Assembly: GCF_041860085.1 (NCBI RefSeq)
Contig: NZ_CP124747.1
Coordinates: forward strand, 5,417,001-5,481,000
Source: Schlesneria sp. DSM 10557
GTDB taxonomy: Bacteria > Planctomycetota > Planctomycetia > Planctomycetales > Planctomycetaceae
Direction: 5' to 3'
Length of the DNA: 64,000 bases
The position numbers and the translations under genes are program-made. A model generated the notes under the pieces. The model made no database searches, was not told where the DNA came from, and saw nothing but the letters and a program-made list of their open reading frames with translations. Shown here piece by piece: positions 24,311 through 33,966 of this stretch (position 1 is its first letter; every line of letters begins with the position of its first letter).

Positions 24311-26248
24311 ATGAAGAACTATTGTCGGGCACTGCGCGAGGCATGGCGTCACTGGTTGACGTTAAGCATTGGCATCCTGTGCTCATTTGCGATGGCCTTT
24401 CTCTGGGGCGCTAACATCATTGCGCTCTTTCCCGTGATTGAAACGACAATCCACGGTGACACGCTTCAACAATGGAATATCAAACGGACTGAAGCGGTTC
24501 GAGATAAAGTCAATACACTGGCTGCCGAGGTGGAAGCTGTCGTTCTGCCACCCCAGACCGACGAGCACTATCTCTCGATGCGTCTCAAGCGTGATATGCT
24601 GCAGACCAAGCTGATGGCCGAACAGGTCAACTTGCAATCGCGTGAGCGACTGCAGCCCTGGCTGGAAGCGTGGCTGCCGACGGATCCCTTTAACACCGTC
24701 ATTCTCGTGCTGGTACTCGTCGTCGCGGGAACGTTGCTCAAGCAGATCTTCGGCATGGCGAACGTGGTGCTGGTCAACTATGTCTCGCAGAGTATCGCCC
24801 GCGAAGTTCGCATGCGAATCTTCAGCAAGGCGGTAACAATGGACCGCACAGGCTTTAACCACTTGGGGATCAGTGGTTTCATGGCCTATATCACTCATAC
24901 GACTGACGGTCTGGCGCAGGGGATCACCGCGTTCTACGGAGGACTCGTCGCCGAACCGCTACGGATTCTCAGTTGCCTGACACTCGCCATGATTGTGTCG
25001 TGGCGGGTCACACTCGCGTCGATGATCTTTGCGCCGCTGATGGTCGTGCTGATGGTCTGGCTGAACCGTCGAATCCGGGGACTTGCGCGGCAGGCCCTCG
25101 ATCGCTCCCTGGGGTTCCATCATGTGATTCTGGAAGTGTTTGGGGCTCTGCAGACAGTGCAGGCGAACACGATGGAACCCTATGAACGTGAACGCTTTCG
25201 GAAATCGACAAAGCAAATGCGGCGCATGGGGGTCCTGGGGAGTTTTTATAACGCCCTCGCCAATCCCATTACCGAAGTCTTCGGTATGTCTGCCCTCTGC
25301 ACCGGACTGGGGGTAGCTGCCTATCTTGTCATCAGCCAGAAGACACACATCTTCGGTATCCGGATGACGGTCGATCCGATGAGTGTCACAGAGCTGACCG
25401 TGGTATTTGGACTACTTGTCGGTGCGACGGAACCACTTCGAAAGCTGTCGGGGGTCATTGGTGGAATTAATTCCGGTTCTGCTGCGGCAAACCTGCTCTA
25501 TCCACTCCTGGATGCTCAGTCTCGCATTGTGGATCCCCCTGAAGCTACGACGATCTCAATCCCGCATCGGACGATTGAATTCAAGAACGTCACGTTCAGT
25601 TATGATGGGATTCACGAAGTTCTGAAGAACGTCAACCTGACGATTCCGTTCGGAGAGCGGCTTGCTGTCATTGGTCCCAATGGAGGCGGCAAAAGCACGC
25701 TGATGAACCTGCTATGTCGCTTCTATGATCCGCAGAAGGGGTCCGTCACGCTGGATGGTATCCCGCTGTGCGATCTGGCTCTGAATGACATTCGCAGCCG
25801 GATCGCCATCGTCTCGCAGCAATCGGATTTTTTTAACGAGACCGTTCTGCACAACATTCGTTATGGCCGCTGGGATGCCACAGACGCTGAGGTTGTTGAG
25901 GCAGCGAAAAAAGCGCGGGCTGACGAGTTTATTTCCGAGTTCTCCTGGGGTTACTACACGAATGTCGGGCCGAATGGTCAGCGTTTGAGTGGTGGGCAAC
26001 GGCAGCGAATCGCATTGGCCAGGGCCCTCTTGCGTAATTCCGAGATCCTGATTCTGGATGAAGCGACCAACCAGATTGATGTGGAAAGTGAAAAGCTGAT
26101 CCATGAAGCACTGCTGCTTCATGCCAAAGATAAGACCCTGATCATGATTACTCACCGTCAAAGTACTCTCGAACTTGCGACTCGCATTATTCAAGTCGAC
26201 CGGGGCGATGTGAAAGACGTCACCCAGACCGTCAATCGCGCCGCCTGA
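24311..26248 (+). CDS. MsbA-like ABC exporter (fused membrane and ATPase domains)
   Basis: A 645-residue half-transporter that would act as a homodimer in the inner membrane. Residues about 15-400 hold the six-helix export domain, with an unusually long hydrophilic loop (about 45-115, helical and charged) between the first two membrane helices. The ATPase domain shows Walker A GPNGGGKST (about 455-463), the Q-loop in IVSQQSDFF, signature LSGGQ (about 559), Walker B ILILDEATNQID (about 580) and the H-loop THR. This group flips lipids, lipid-linked saccharides or peptides. A GGGAGG ribosome site lies about ten bases before the ATG. It leads a five-gene plus-strand cluster with two glycosyltransferases, a methyltransferase and a sulfotransferase, so a glycolipid or lipid-linked glycan is the likely cargo. 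Confidence 0.93.
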   Translation: MKNYCRALREAWRHWLTLSIGILCSFAMAFLWGANIIALFPVIETTIHGDTLQQWNIKRTEAVRDKVNTLAAEVEAVVLPPQTDEHYLSMRLKRDMLQTKLMAEQVNLQSRERLQPWLEAWLPTDPFNTVILVLVLVVAGTLLKQIFGMANVVLVNYVSQSIAREVRMRIFSKAVTMDRTGFNHLGISGFMAYITHTTDGLAQGITAFYGGLVAEPLRILSCLTLAMIVSWRVTLASMIFAPLMVVLMVWLNRRIRGLARQALDRSLGFHHVILEVFGALQTVQANTMEPYERERFRKSTKQMRRMGVLGSFYNALANPITEVFGMSALCTGLGVAAYLVISQKTHIFGIRMTVDPMSVTELTVVFGLLVGATEPLRKLSGVIGGINSGSAAANLLYPLLDAQSRIVDPPEATTISIPHRTIEFKNVTFSYDGIHEVLKNVNLTIPFGERLAVIGPNGGGKSTLMNLLCRFYDPQKGSVTLDGIPLCDLALNDIRSRIAIVSQQSDFFNETVLHNIRYGRWDATDAEVVEAAKKARADEFISEFSWGYYTNVGPNGQRLSGGQRQRIALARALLRNSEILILDEATNQIDVESEKLIHEALLLHAKDKTLIMITHRQSTLELATRIIQVDRGDVKDVTQTVNRAA

Positions 26249-26407
26249 TTTCCATCACGAATGCGTACTCGGTGCTCTTGTCAGATTAATAAAAAGCCTT
26301 GTCGTGAACCTGTCTGCGGCTCTGCAGGGGCCGTTTATGTTCTTGCTCGCAAAGACCAGTCTGCTGCGATCATCGCGGCCATTACACCTGATCTTGGAAG
26401 TCAAATA

Positions 26408-27412
26408 ATGGACAAGGATTTCTCGTTCTCACTGGCTGATATTCCCGTCGCGCAGGAGTATCTCTCCAGCTATCTCGAACGAGTCGCGACCGGGCAGCAG
26501 CGGATGGCGCGAAGCCGGGCGGTGATCTGCGGATTGGCACGCAATGTCGAAAAGATCCTGCCCAAATCCATCGCTCGCATCGAGCGACTGGGGACCATGT
26601 TCGCGGACTATCGCGTGGTCATCTACGAGAATGATTCGACGGACAATACCAAGCCTTTGTTGCAGGAGTGGGCCCAGGCGAACCCGAAAGTCGATATCAC
26701 GGTCGAACAACTGGGCGACCCGGTGAATCCCTGTGCCCGCTGTCTGAAACGTGCCGAGCGAATGGCCCGTTATCGGAATGAATGTCTCAACCTCATTCGC
26801 GAAAAGTATGCTGACTACGACCATGTGATCGTCGTGGATACAGACCTGGAATACGGCTGGAGTGACGATGGCGTCGCGAACACCTTCGGTCATGAGAACT
26901 GGGATTTCGTGGGGTCAAATGGCCTGATTCTGCGCCGGTGCGGCATCGCGTTGAATGCGTTCCTGCAGTACGACGCCTGGGCCTTCCGCAACGATGAAAA
27001 CTTCACTCAGCTCTCCACTGCAGAAGTGAACTACATGAGCTGGCAGCGCGGCGAACCCCTGGTTCCGGTAATGTGCAGTTTTGGCGGGCTGGGGGTGTAC
27101 CGGATGCCCGCCTACCTGGCGGGGACCTACTCAGGGCACGACACCGAACATGTCACGCACCAGCAGGTGGCACGTCCGCTCGGGTTCCGCAATGTCTTTT
27201 TGAACCCGAGCCAGATCACTTTGTACGGACGCCATCATCGGCGTTCTGATCTCTGGATGATCCCCCTGATCACGGTCGGAACGCGCATCCTCGAATCAGC
27301 GCGTCTGGTGGCTGCCCCCTGCATCTCGCGGACATTTGTGGCCGCAACGCACGATCGAGAAGGCGATTCACGCACCCGCAGATTTGGACTGCCCCTCACT
27401 ACCAATCACTGA
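26408..27412 (+). CDS. Glycosyltransferase-like protein, GT-A type (CAP59/CMT1-like)
   Basis: The ATG at 26408 (MDKDFSFSLADIP) with GGAAG upstream gives 334 residues. After a short helical lead, ARSRAVICGLARNVEKILP starts a nucleotide-binding strand, followed by YRVVIYENDSTDNTKPLL, RMARYRNECLNLI and a DXD-type motif in VIVVDTDLEYGW. This order resembles family 69-type mannosyltransferases and similar GT-A folds, though I cannot confirm the family. Late segments (CSFGGLGVYR, RNVFLNPSQITLYG) may bind acceptor. No signal or membrane helix. Second gene of the cluster, 159 bases after the exporter gene. Sugar donor unknown. Confidence 0.75.
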   Translation: MDKDFSFSLADIPVAQEYLSSYLERVATGQQRMARSRAVICGLARNVEKILPKSIARIERLGTMFADYRVVIYENDSTDNTKPLLQEWAQANPKVDITVEQLGDPVNPCARCLKRAERMARYRNECLNLIREKYADYDHVIVVDTDLEYGWSDDGVANTFGHENWDFVGSNGLILRRCGIALNAFLQYDAWAFRNDENFTQLSTAEVNYMSWQRGEPLVPVMCSFGGLGVYRMPAYLAGTYSGHDTEHVTHQQVARPLGFRNVFLNPSQITLYGRHHRRSDLWMIPLITVGTRILESARLVAAPCISRTFVAATHDREGDSRTRRFGLPLTTNH

Positions 27413-27496
27413 TCGCAGTGACGATGACCGCGACGGAAGTCAAAGCCGCAGACCACGAGTGATCGAAGAACAGCGTCCAAGGGAGGACACTTCACA

Positions 27497-28348
27497 ATGA
27501 CATCTCGGTTAATGAAACTCGCGAATCGGTGCTTTTCACGAACTTCAGAGTATCGCCAACTCGAGCCATTGCCGCCTTCCGGTCCTCGCGTTGTGGAAGC
27601 GGGCGAATGCGGGTTAATCGACGACGTCCGACGTGGCTGGTTCAACCGCACCAGTGGCGAACTGGCCAGAGGCTTCTCAATCACCGCTGACGATACTGTG
27701 GTCGACGTCGGGTGCGGTTTCGGCGATGTCTGTGCCTTTGCTGCTTCCTTTGGTGCCGAAGTCATCGGGACGGATATCGATCCAGACAGGATCGAAAACG
27801 TCAAGCGGAAGATGGAACGGTTTGCCCAGACGGGGCGGCCGTTTCAGGGGTATGTCAGCGATTCCAATCCGCTTCCTCTGGCAGACCAGACTGCCACCAA
27901 AGTCATTTCGATGGAAGTCATGGAGCACGTCGACGATCCGGCTCAATTTCTTTCCGAGCTTGTCCGGGTCGGGAAGCCTGGTGCCATGTACCTGATTACC
28001 GTTCCCGATCCGGTTGCAGAGACCGTCCAGACCAAATTTGCACCGTCGATCTACTGGGAAAAGCCGAATCACATCCGGATCCTCCAGCGGGACGAATTTG
28101 ATCGACTGATCGAGCAGGCTGGGTTAGAGCTGATCGAGCACACGCACACCGGTTTCTTCTGGTCGATGTGGTGGATTTTCTTCTGGGCCAGTCAGCAGGA
28201 GAAGATGACCCCGCAAGGACCGGTGCTTGAGAACTGGACCAGGACCTGGTTCGAACTGCTGCAAATCCCGAATGCCGAAACCGCGATTAATGCGCTCGAC
28301 GCATTCATGCCCAAAAGCCAGGTTGTGATTGCCCGCAAACCGGTATGA
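27497..28348 (+). CDS. Class I SAM-dependent methyltransferase
   Basis: A strong ribosome site (GGGAGGA) precedes the ATG at 27497. The 283-residue protein has motif I VVDVGCGFGD (about 68-77), the acidic strand end IGTDIDPDR, motif II region VISMEVMEHVDDPAQFL and post-motif LVRVGKPGAMYLITVPDP, typical of UbiE/Coq5-type or sugar-cluster methyltransferases. The C-terminal third (WSMWWIFFWAS) is hydrophobic and may touch a membrane or lipid acceptor. It sits 84 bases after the GT-A gene. Likely methylates a sugar or lipid carrier in the product of this cluster. Confidence 0.9.
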   Translation: MTSRLMKLANRCFSRTSEYRQLEPLPPSGPRVVEAGECGLIDDVRRGWFNRTSGELARGFSITADDTVVDVGCGFGDVCAFAASFGAEVIGTDIDPDRIENVKRKMERFAQTGRPFQGYVSDSNPLPLADQTATKVISMEVMEHVDDPAQFLSELVRVGKPGAMYLITVPDPVAETVQTKFAPSIYWEKPNHIRILQRDEFDRLIEQAGLELIEHTHTGFFWSMWWIFFWASQQEKMTPQGPVLENWTRTWFELLQIPNAETAINALDAFMPKSQVVIARKPV

Positions 28349-28441
28349 GGGTGTCCGATCAGGACTGTGCCACGGACGCGGAAACGCTCGCACTGAAACC
28401 GACACTTAACTCTCGCAGTTGTCCGAAAGAGACAAACCGTT

Positions 28442-29959
28442 ATGGACTGCACTGACGTGACGACTCACAATCACCCTGCAGACGCGCCTGCAGCGAAACG
28501 GATGGCCGTGCTGCTGACGTCTTACAATACGGGTGCTTGCAAGGGGCTGAACCTGGGTATCGCGGGTTATTCCCACGACATCGTGGCGAACCTGTTCATT
28601 CCACTGCTCAGCCGCTGGGGCGAGGTCTATGTCATTCCCGATCCCCGCAACAATCTGGAAGCGGCCATCCAGGAAATGCGGAATCGAAATCTGGAACCCG
28701 TTCATGTCAGTATCCTGCCGTTTCAGGATGTCTGCCTGACGGAATCCGCTCCGAACATTGTCGTCCCCGCCTGGGAATTTCCGGACATTCCCAATGAGGC
28801 ATTCGACGACAATCCTCAGAATAAGTGGCCCGATGTGGCTGCCCAATGCAAGGCGGTCTTCGTCGGAGGGCCGTTCACGTTCGACGCACTTCGAAATGCG
28901 GGGATCACAGTGCCCATGCACATCGTTCCTGTTCCAACACCGGACCCCTACTTCGAACTTCGAGAATGGGCGCCACAGCAGTCTGTCAGCATGGAAATCC
29001 CGGCCATGGTTCTGCCCCAGGACATTCCGGCGACACCCGAAAAGGTTCGTCGGCTACCTGCTCGACAGCAGACCAAGCCGCCTCCTACGGGGCTGAAGCG
29101 ATGGGGGCTGGCGATTGAAGCCGGGATTCGCAATGTGACTCGTTCTGTGGTTGGTTCGTCGCTCTACGAGCGTTACGAGCGATGTCAGCGTGCGTTGAAG
29201 GCGGGGTACCATGCGACCCTGAGGCCGACGAAGCTTTCGACTCTTTATCGTACCAGTCCCGAGATCGAGCTGTCGGGCATTGTTTACACCAGCATCTTCA
29301 ATCCGCTCGACGGTCGGAAGAACTGGTCGGACCTTCTCACCGGCTTCCTGATGGCGCTGGGAGATTGCAAAGATGCAACGCTGGTGGTCAAGCTGGCCGC
29401 CAGCCGCCCCGATGCGGCGCAAGGGATTCTCGATTACTACCGCGACCGGAATATTCCTCACCGCTGTAAGGTGATCTTCATTACGGAATTCCTGACGGAA
29501 AGCCAACTGCATGACCTGGCCGCGGCCAGTACGTTCTACATTCAGACAACCCGCGCGGAAGGAAACTGCCTGCCGCTGATGAATTACCTGGCGGCCGCCC
29601 GGCCCGCAATTTCACCCTGTCATACGGCCATTGCCGACTACTTCGACGATCAAGTCGGCTTCGTGGTCGAATCGCACCCTGAACCAGCCGCCTTCCCGCA
29701 TGATCCCGAACTGCGTTGTCGGACCACCTGGGCGAGAATTGTCTGGCCGTCGCTGGTGAAGCAGATCCGGGCCAGTTACCGAATGGCCAAGTCGGATCCG
29801 GATGCTTACAGGGCGATGTCCACACGAGCCCGCGAACGAATGAATGGATGGGCCAGTTCGGAAGCCGTCTGGAGCCGCCTGAGCGTCGCTTTGGATTCGA
29901 CGGTTGCAGCGGCGAATCTGGAAGTGACACCACAGATCAAAGCCCGCCGCGCGGCGTAG
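28442..29959 (+). CDS. GT-B fold glycosyltransferase (GT4-like)
   Basis: The 505-residue protein has an N-terminal domain opening with AVLLTSYNTGACKG and a C-terminal donor domain from about 275 (ELSGIVYTSIFNPLDGRKNW). The family-4-type donor site is seen in YIQTTRAEGNCLPLMNYLAA, matching the EX7E pattern in part (Glu, then Leu/Met in place of the second acid). A linker (about 195-265) is Pro/Arg-rich and variable. The protein is cytoplasmic, with no membrane helix. Fourth gene of the cluster, 93 bases after the methyltransferase. Donor and acceptor cannot be told. Confidence 0.85.
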   Translation: MDCTDVTTHNHPADAPAAKRMAVLLTSYNTGACKGLNLGIAGYSHDIVANLFIPLLSRWGEVYVIPDPRNNLEAAIQEMRNRNLEPVHVSILPFQDVCLTESAPNIVVPAWEFPDIPNEAFDDNPQNKWPDVAAQCKAVFVGGPFTFDALRNAGITVPMHIVPVPTPDPYFELREWAPQQSVSMEIPAMVLPQDIPATPEKVRRLPARQQTKPPPTGLKRWGLAIEAGIRNVTRSVVGSSLYERYERCQRALKAGYHATLRPTKLSTLYRTSPEIELSGIVYTSIFNPLDGRKNWSDLLTGFLMALGDCKDATLVVKLAASRPDAAQGILDYYRDRNIPHRCKVIFITEFLTESQLHDLAAASTFYIQTTRAEGNCLPLMNYLAAARPAISPCHTAIADYFDDQVGFVVESHPEPAAFPHDPELRCRTTWARIVWPSLVKQIRASYRMAKSDPDAYRAMSTRARERMNGWASSEAVWSRLSVALDSTVAAANLEVTPQIKARRAA

Positions 29960-30017
29960 CGCGTCCCACATCGCTGTACCTGGTTTTGTCGTGCTCTACT
30001 TTGAAGGTGCTGAACCG

Positions 30018-30935
30018 ATGAAGATTGATTTTATTGTCCCGGGCTTCAGCAAATGTGGCACGACATCGCTTTGTGCAATGCTTGCCGAGCATCCGGAAAT
30101 CGGGATCCCCAATCCGCACGATGCCATCATGAAGGAACCCAGTTTTTTTGCCAACGAGTACCATCGTGGGTGGGATTCTTACTGGAAGCTGTTTGATGGT
30201 GTCGCGGAAAAACGACTGCACGGGGAAGGGAGTACCGTCTACTCGACGGAAGAATATGGCGAAGTCGTCGTCGACCGTTTGATGGAATATTTTCCTGACA
30301 TTCGCCTGATCTTTATCGCGCGGGACCCGTTTGCCCGGTTGGAATCGAGTTTCCGGGAGATGCATGACAGCGGATACAAGTACGGGATCGAACCCCCGGC
30401 GCGGATCGATGAGGCGCTCAGGACCCTTCCCAACATGCTCAAGGATACGCTGTACTGGCAGCGGATTCAGACCTTCCGCCGCAAGTTTTCCGATTCTCAG
30501 ATCAAGGTGATGTTCCTTGAGGATCTGGAACGGGATCCCGCCACGGAACTTGCCCGATGCTTTGAATTTCTGGGTGTCGACCCGGGTGTTCAGATCGAAT
30601 CAACCAATATTCGACTCAATTCCGGCCAGTCAAAACGACAAGATTCGAAAGTTCTGCACTTCCTCAAGTCGAACCGTTTCGCCAGCCCCTGCTGGAATCA
30701 GCTCCCCGAGGCGACCCGGAACTGGATGATGAAACGCCTGGGACTGCGGCAGAAGTTCCGCAGCCCGATCGAATGGCCGGCAGCGACGCGTGCGTGGGTG
30801 CTGGAACAGGTTGGCGACGACGCTCGTCAATTCCTCGAATTCTATGGCAAGCCGACGGATTTCTGGCGGTTGCAGATGAGTCTCTTCACGACTGCTGGCC
30901 AGAAGGAATTGCCTCGACGTCGCGCGGCAGCATAA
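30018..30935 (+). CDS. Sulfotransferase (PAPS-dependent)
   Basis: Transfers sulfate from PAPS to a hydroxyl of a carbohydrate or lipid. The start ATG at 30018 gives 305 residues. The 5'-phosphosulfate loop is GFSKCGTTSL (about 8-17) and the 3'-phosphate site is FIARDPFARLESSFRE (about 98-113), both complete. Later YFPDIRLIF, FLEDLERDPATELARCFEFLG and RLNSGQSKRQD fit the family. The C terminus is basic (RRRAAA). It follows the GT-B gene by 58 bases and ends the cluster. Its presence is the main reason to call the product a sulfated glycan or glycolipid. Confidence 0.93.
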   Translation: MKIDFIVPGFSKCGTTSLCAMLAEHPEIGIPNPHDAIMKEPSFFANEYHRGWDSYWKLFDGVAEKRLHGEGSTVYSTEEYGEVVVDRLMEYFPDIRLIFIARDPFARLESSFREMHDSGYKYGIEPPARIDEALRTLPNMLKDTLYWQRIQTFRRKFSDSQIKVMFLEDLERDPATELARCFEFLGVDPGVQIESTNIRLNSGQSKRQDSKVLHFLKSNRFASPCWNQLPEATRNWMMKRLGLRQKFRSPIEWPAATRAWVLEQVGDDARQFLEFYGKPTDFWRLQMSLFTTAGQKELPRRRAAA

Positions 30936-31022
30936 CCCTCGGTCCTGGAGGCTCTCTTGCCGGGTTTTCCCGATTGCGTGATGAATTCCGTGACTTGGCA
31001 AAAGTCGTCGTGAGCCAGGCCG

Positions 31023-31055
31023 GGTGGGCTGGTGCACGGTGGGCTGGTGCACGGT
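31023..31055. repeat. 15-bp tandem repeat, two copies
   Basis: The 15-base unit GGGCTGGTGCACGGT occurs twice in a row (31026-31040, 31041-31055) with part of a third copy before it, in the 271-base gap between the convergent sulfotransferase and ppc genes. Confidence 0.85.
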
Positions 31056-31206
31056 GACGGGGAACGGGGTGACTAAGAACGGCGTTGAGGGTGTTGAGGA
31101 ATCTCTTGCGGCTGCGCCGCCCCGGTCGCCACGAAGACGCGACAACCGGGGCGACCCGAGATTGGGATGAGCCCTTGCTGGTGATGTTGCAGAGGAACTC
31201 GCTGAA

Positions 31207-33966
31207 TCAACCGGTGGTCCGCATTCCGGCGGCAATCCCCTGGACTGTCAGACGCAGCAATCCACCCAGTCGCTCGGCGTCTTCAGGGGGCGTGTCTGCG
31301 GGCAGGCTTCTGCGGCGCTGAACGAGTTCAATCTGAATGAGATTCAGAGGGTCGATGTAGGGATTGCGCGCGTCGATGGATGCTTGCAGCCAGGGAGTGG
31401 CCGATAGCAAATCCGTTCCCCCGGTGAGGGCGAGAATCGTCTTCCGAGATCGATCCCGTTCGACATCGATCAATCCTCCGATCAGATTTCTGACTTCGGA
31501 GTTCTGGACAAGATCGGCGTAGCGGGATGAGATGAATTCATCCGCTTTGGCCAGTGCCAGAGCAGCGTTCTCAATGGTTGCCTGAAAGAACGGCCACTGC
31601 CGGTACATCTCGTAGAGAGTCTGCCAGTCGTTGGGGCGTTCTTCCAGTACTTCGGTCAATGCGGTGCCCAGGCCATACCAGGCGGGGATCATCGATCGAT
31701 TCTGCGTCCACGAGAAGACCCAGGGGATTGCCCGCAGATCCGCCAACGTCCGTTCACCACGGCGGCGGGCCGGTCGTGAGCCGATGTTGAGGCTTTCAAT
31801 CTCATCGATTGGTGTGGCCGAGCTGAAGAACTCGATGAAACCTGGCTGGTCCACCAGTTCGCGGTAGGCCTGATAAGAACGCCGCGAGAGTTGCTCCATG
31901 ATGACCGACCAGGCGGGCTTGGCCGTGCGTGCGGGAAGTGCACTGGCCAATAGCGTGGCGGACGTGACCTGTTCCAGATGCCGATACGCGATCTGGTCAT
32001 CGTCGTAGCGTTCGGCGAGGACTTCGCCCTGTTCGGTCAGTCTGAGGCTGCCGTCGAGTGCTTCGGGAGGGAGCGAATAAATCCCACGAGCTGCCGGTCC
32101 CCCGCCTCGCCCCAGCGAACCTCCCCGGCCATGGAAGAACGTCAATTTGACGCCGTAGCGATCGGCAGTACGCTGCAGTTCGCTTTGGGATCGATAAAGA
32201 CCCCAGCAGGCGGCCAGGTACCCACCATCTTTGGTGCTGTCCGAATATCCGACCATCACGATCTGGCGTGACCCGAGCTTCTGCACGTGCGAGGCGTAGA
32301 CAGGATGCTTGAGAATCGCTTCCAGTGTTTCTGGTCCGCGTCTCAAATCACCAATCTTTTCGAACAGGGGTGCGATCGCTAACTGGTCTTCGAGGTTGGT
32401 GACGTCGGTCCCCGGCGGATTGCCGACCGACTGAGCCCACCGCCACAACCAGAGTACGCTGAGCATATCGCTGGGGGCGCTGGTGAGGCTGATGATGTGA
32501 CTCCCCACGCAGCTTGGACCGAATGTGGCCATGGCTGAATGCAGCAGCCGGAAGAGTTCCAGCGTCTCGACCACATGGGGTGAAAGTCCGTCGTGAGAGA
32601 TTTCCTCTTTCCAGGGCATGGTCCGCGTGAGGACGTCCTGGCGTTCCTCTTCGGGAAGAGCTTCGAAGTTTGCGGTAATACCCGCCTTGGCGAAGATTTC
32701 TGTCAGCGCTTCGATGTGTCGCCGGGCATCCTGACGGACATCCAGTCGGTTCATGTGCAGTCCGAAAACGCGGACGAGATCCAGCCACGGGAGCAGTTCG
32801 TTTCGGATCAGATGCAGTGTCCCCAGTCCTTCAAGACTGTTGACTAGTTTGAGGACGTCCTGTTCCAGTTCAGCTCCGTCACGATAGGCTCCATCGGGCA
32901 ATTTCTCGCCGATGGAAGTGCCGAACGACTGTTCAAGACGCCATTCGATCACCGCGAGCCAGAGACGGCAGGATTCGGTGGTGGGGACGGTCTGGACACG
33001 TTCCAGAATGACGGGCCACTTCATTGTGGCCGCATCAAACTCGTCATTCAGTTGCGGCCCCAGAGAGGACTCTTTCGTCGAGATTGAGAGAAACTCGGAC
33101 AGTTGTCGGCATTGTTTCAAATGGGCTTTGATGGCGGCCTCGCGCAGCCACAACAGGGTTTGGGCCGTGACGTCGCGGGTGACATGGGGATGTCCATCGC
33201 GGTCTCCGCCGATCCATGAACCGAATTTCAGAAAGAGCGGCAGACGGAACTCGACTCCCGGGTAAGAGACCTCAAGGGCCCGTCGCATATCGTCATAGAT
33301 GCCGGGGACGACCTCCCACAGGCGCGGGGCAATCGTCAATCCCCGGCGAACTTCCTGCAGGACCGTCGGACGGTTGGGACGCAGAAACTCAGTCTGCCAG
33401 AGCGCCGTCATCTCGGTGCGCAGCAGGTTTTCCAGTTTCTGGCGCTCACGAGGCAGCAGGTCCGCCAGGTCGAGGTCCTCAAGAGCCTGTCGCATGCGGC
33501 GCAGCTTCACGCGCAGGCTGCGACGCTTGGCCTCGCTGGGGTGCGCCGTAAAGACCAGTTCGATCGCCAGGCGATCGAGTGCCGACTGCGTTTCGACCGG
33601 CGTGAAGCCCGCTCCCTTCAATTTCGCAATCGCCTCTCCGATCGACTCACTGCGAGGTTGTGGATGGCGCTCCAGCTCTCGTGAGCGCAAAATCCTCACC
33701 CGGTGCCGATCCTCTGCGATGTTGGCCAGATCAAAGAAGATGCTGAAGGCGCGCGTGACGTCACGGGCGGTGGGCTCATCGAGCGACTCGATCAAGCGCG
33801 AGAGTTCACCCTCGGCTTCTTCCACGCCGGATCGACGTTCGCGGGCCACCTTGCGGATCTCTTCAACTCGCTCTAACGCCGATTCTCCTGCCAGCTCGCG
33901 GATGACATCGCCGAGCATGTCACCCAGCGTGCGTACATCACGACGTAGCAATTCATTATTGACCAT
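31207..33966 (-). CDS. ppc: Phosphoenolpyruvate carboxylase
   Basis: Fixes bicarbonate onto PEP to give oxaloacetate, refilling the TCA cycle. The full-length protein is about 919 residues from the preferred ATG at 33966 (MVNNELLRRDV); an ATG 18 codons upstream is possible. Active-site elements are present: the catalytic His in VFTAHPSEAKRR (about residue 142; most enzymes read TAHPTE), GGDRDGHP, the glycine loop in FHGRGGSLGRGGGP, and MVGYSDSTKDGG. The C terminus ends GIAAGMRTTG where most members end QNTG; the final Gly is kept. Monocistronic, with a long gap and a strong hairpin upstream. Full length and likely active. Confidence 0.96.
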   Translation of the reverse strand: MVNNELLRRDVRTLGDMLGDVIRELAGESALERVEEIRKVARERRSGVEEAEGELSRLIESLDEPTARDVTRAFSIFFDLANIAEDRHRVRILRSRELERHPQPRSESIGEAIAKLKGAGFTPVETQSALDRLAIELVFTAHPSEAKRRSLRVKLRRMRQALEDLDLADLLPRERQKLENLLRTEMTALWQTEFLRPNRPTVLQEVRRGLTIAPRLWEVVPGIYDDMRRALEVSYPGVEFRLPLFLKFGSWIGGDRDGHPHVTRDVTAQTLLWLREAAIKAHLKQCRQLSEFLSISTKESSLGPQLNDEFDAATMKWPVILERVQTVPTTESCRLWLAVIEWRLEQSFGTSIGEKLPDGAYRDGAELEQDVLKLVNSLEGLGTLHLIRNELLPWLDLVRVFGLHMNRLDVRQDARRHIEALTEIFAKAGITANFEALPEEERQDVLTRTMPWKEEISHDGLSPHVVETLELFRLLHSAMATFGPSCVGSHIISLTSAPSDMLSVLWLWRWAQSVGNPPGTDVTNLEDQLAIAPLFEKIGDLRRGPETLEAILKHPVYASHVQKLGSRQIVMVGYSDSTKDGGYLAACWGLYRSQSELQRTADRYGVKLTFFHGRGGSLGRGGGPAARGIYSLPPEALDGSLRLTEQGEVLAERYDDDQIAYRHLEQVTSATLLASALPARTAKPAWSVIMEQLSRRSYQAYRELVDQPGFIEFFSSATPIDEIESLNIGSRPARRRGERTLADLRAIPWVFSWTQNRSMIPAWYGLGTALTEVLEERPNDWQTLYEMYRQWPFFQATIENAALALAKADEFISSRYADLVQNSEVRNLIGGLIDVERDRSRKTILALTGGTDLLSATPWLQASIDARNPYIDPLNLIQIELVQRRRSLPADTPPEDAERLGGLLRLTVQGIAAGMRTTG

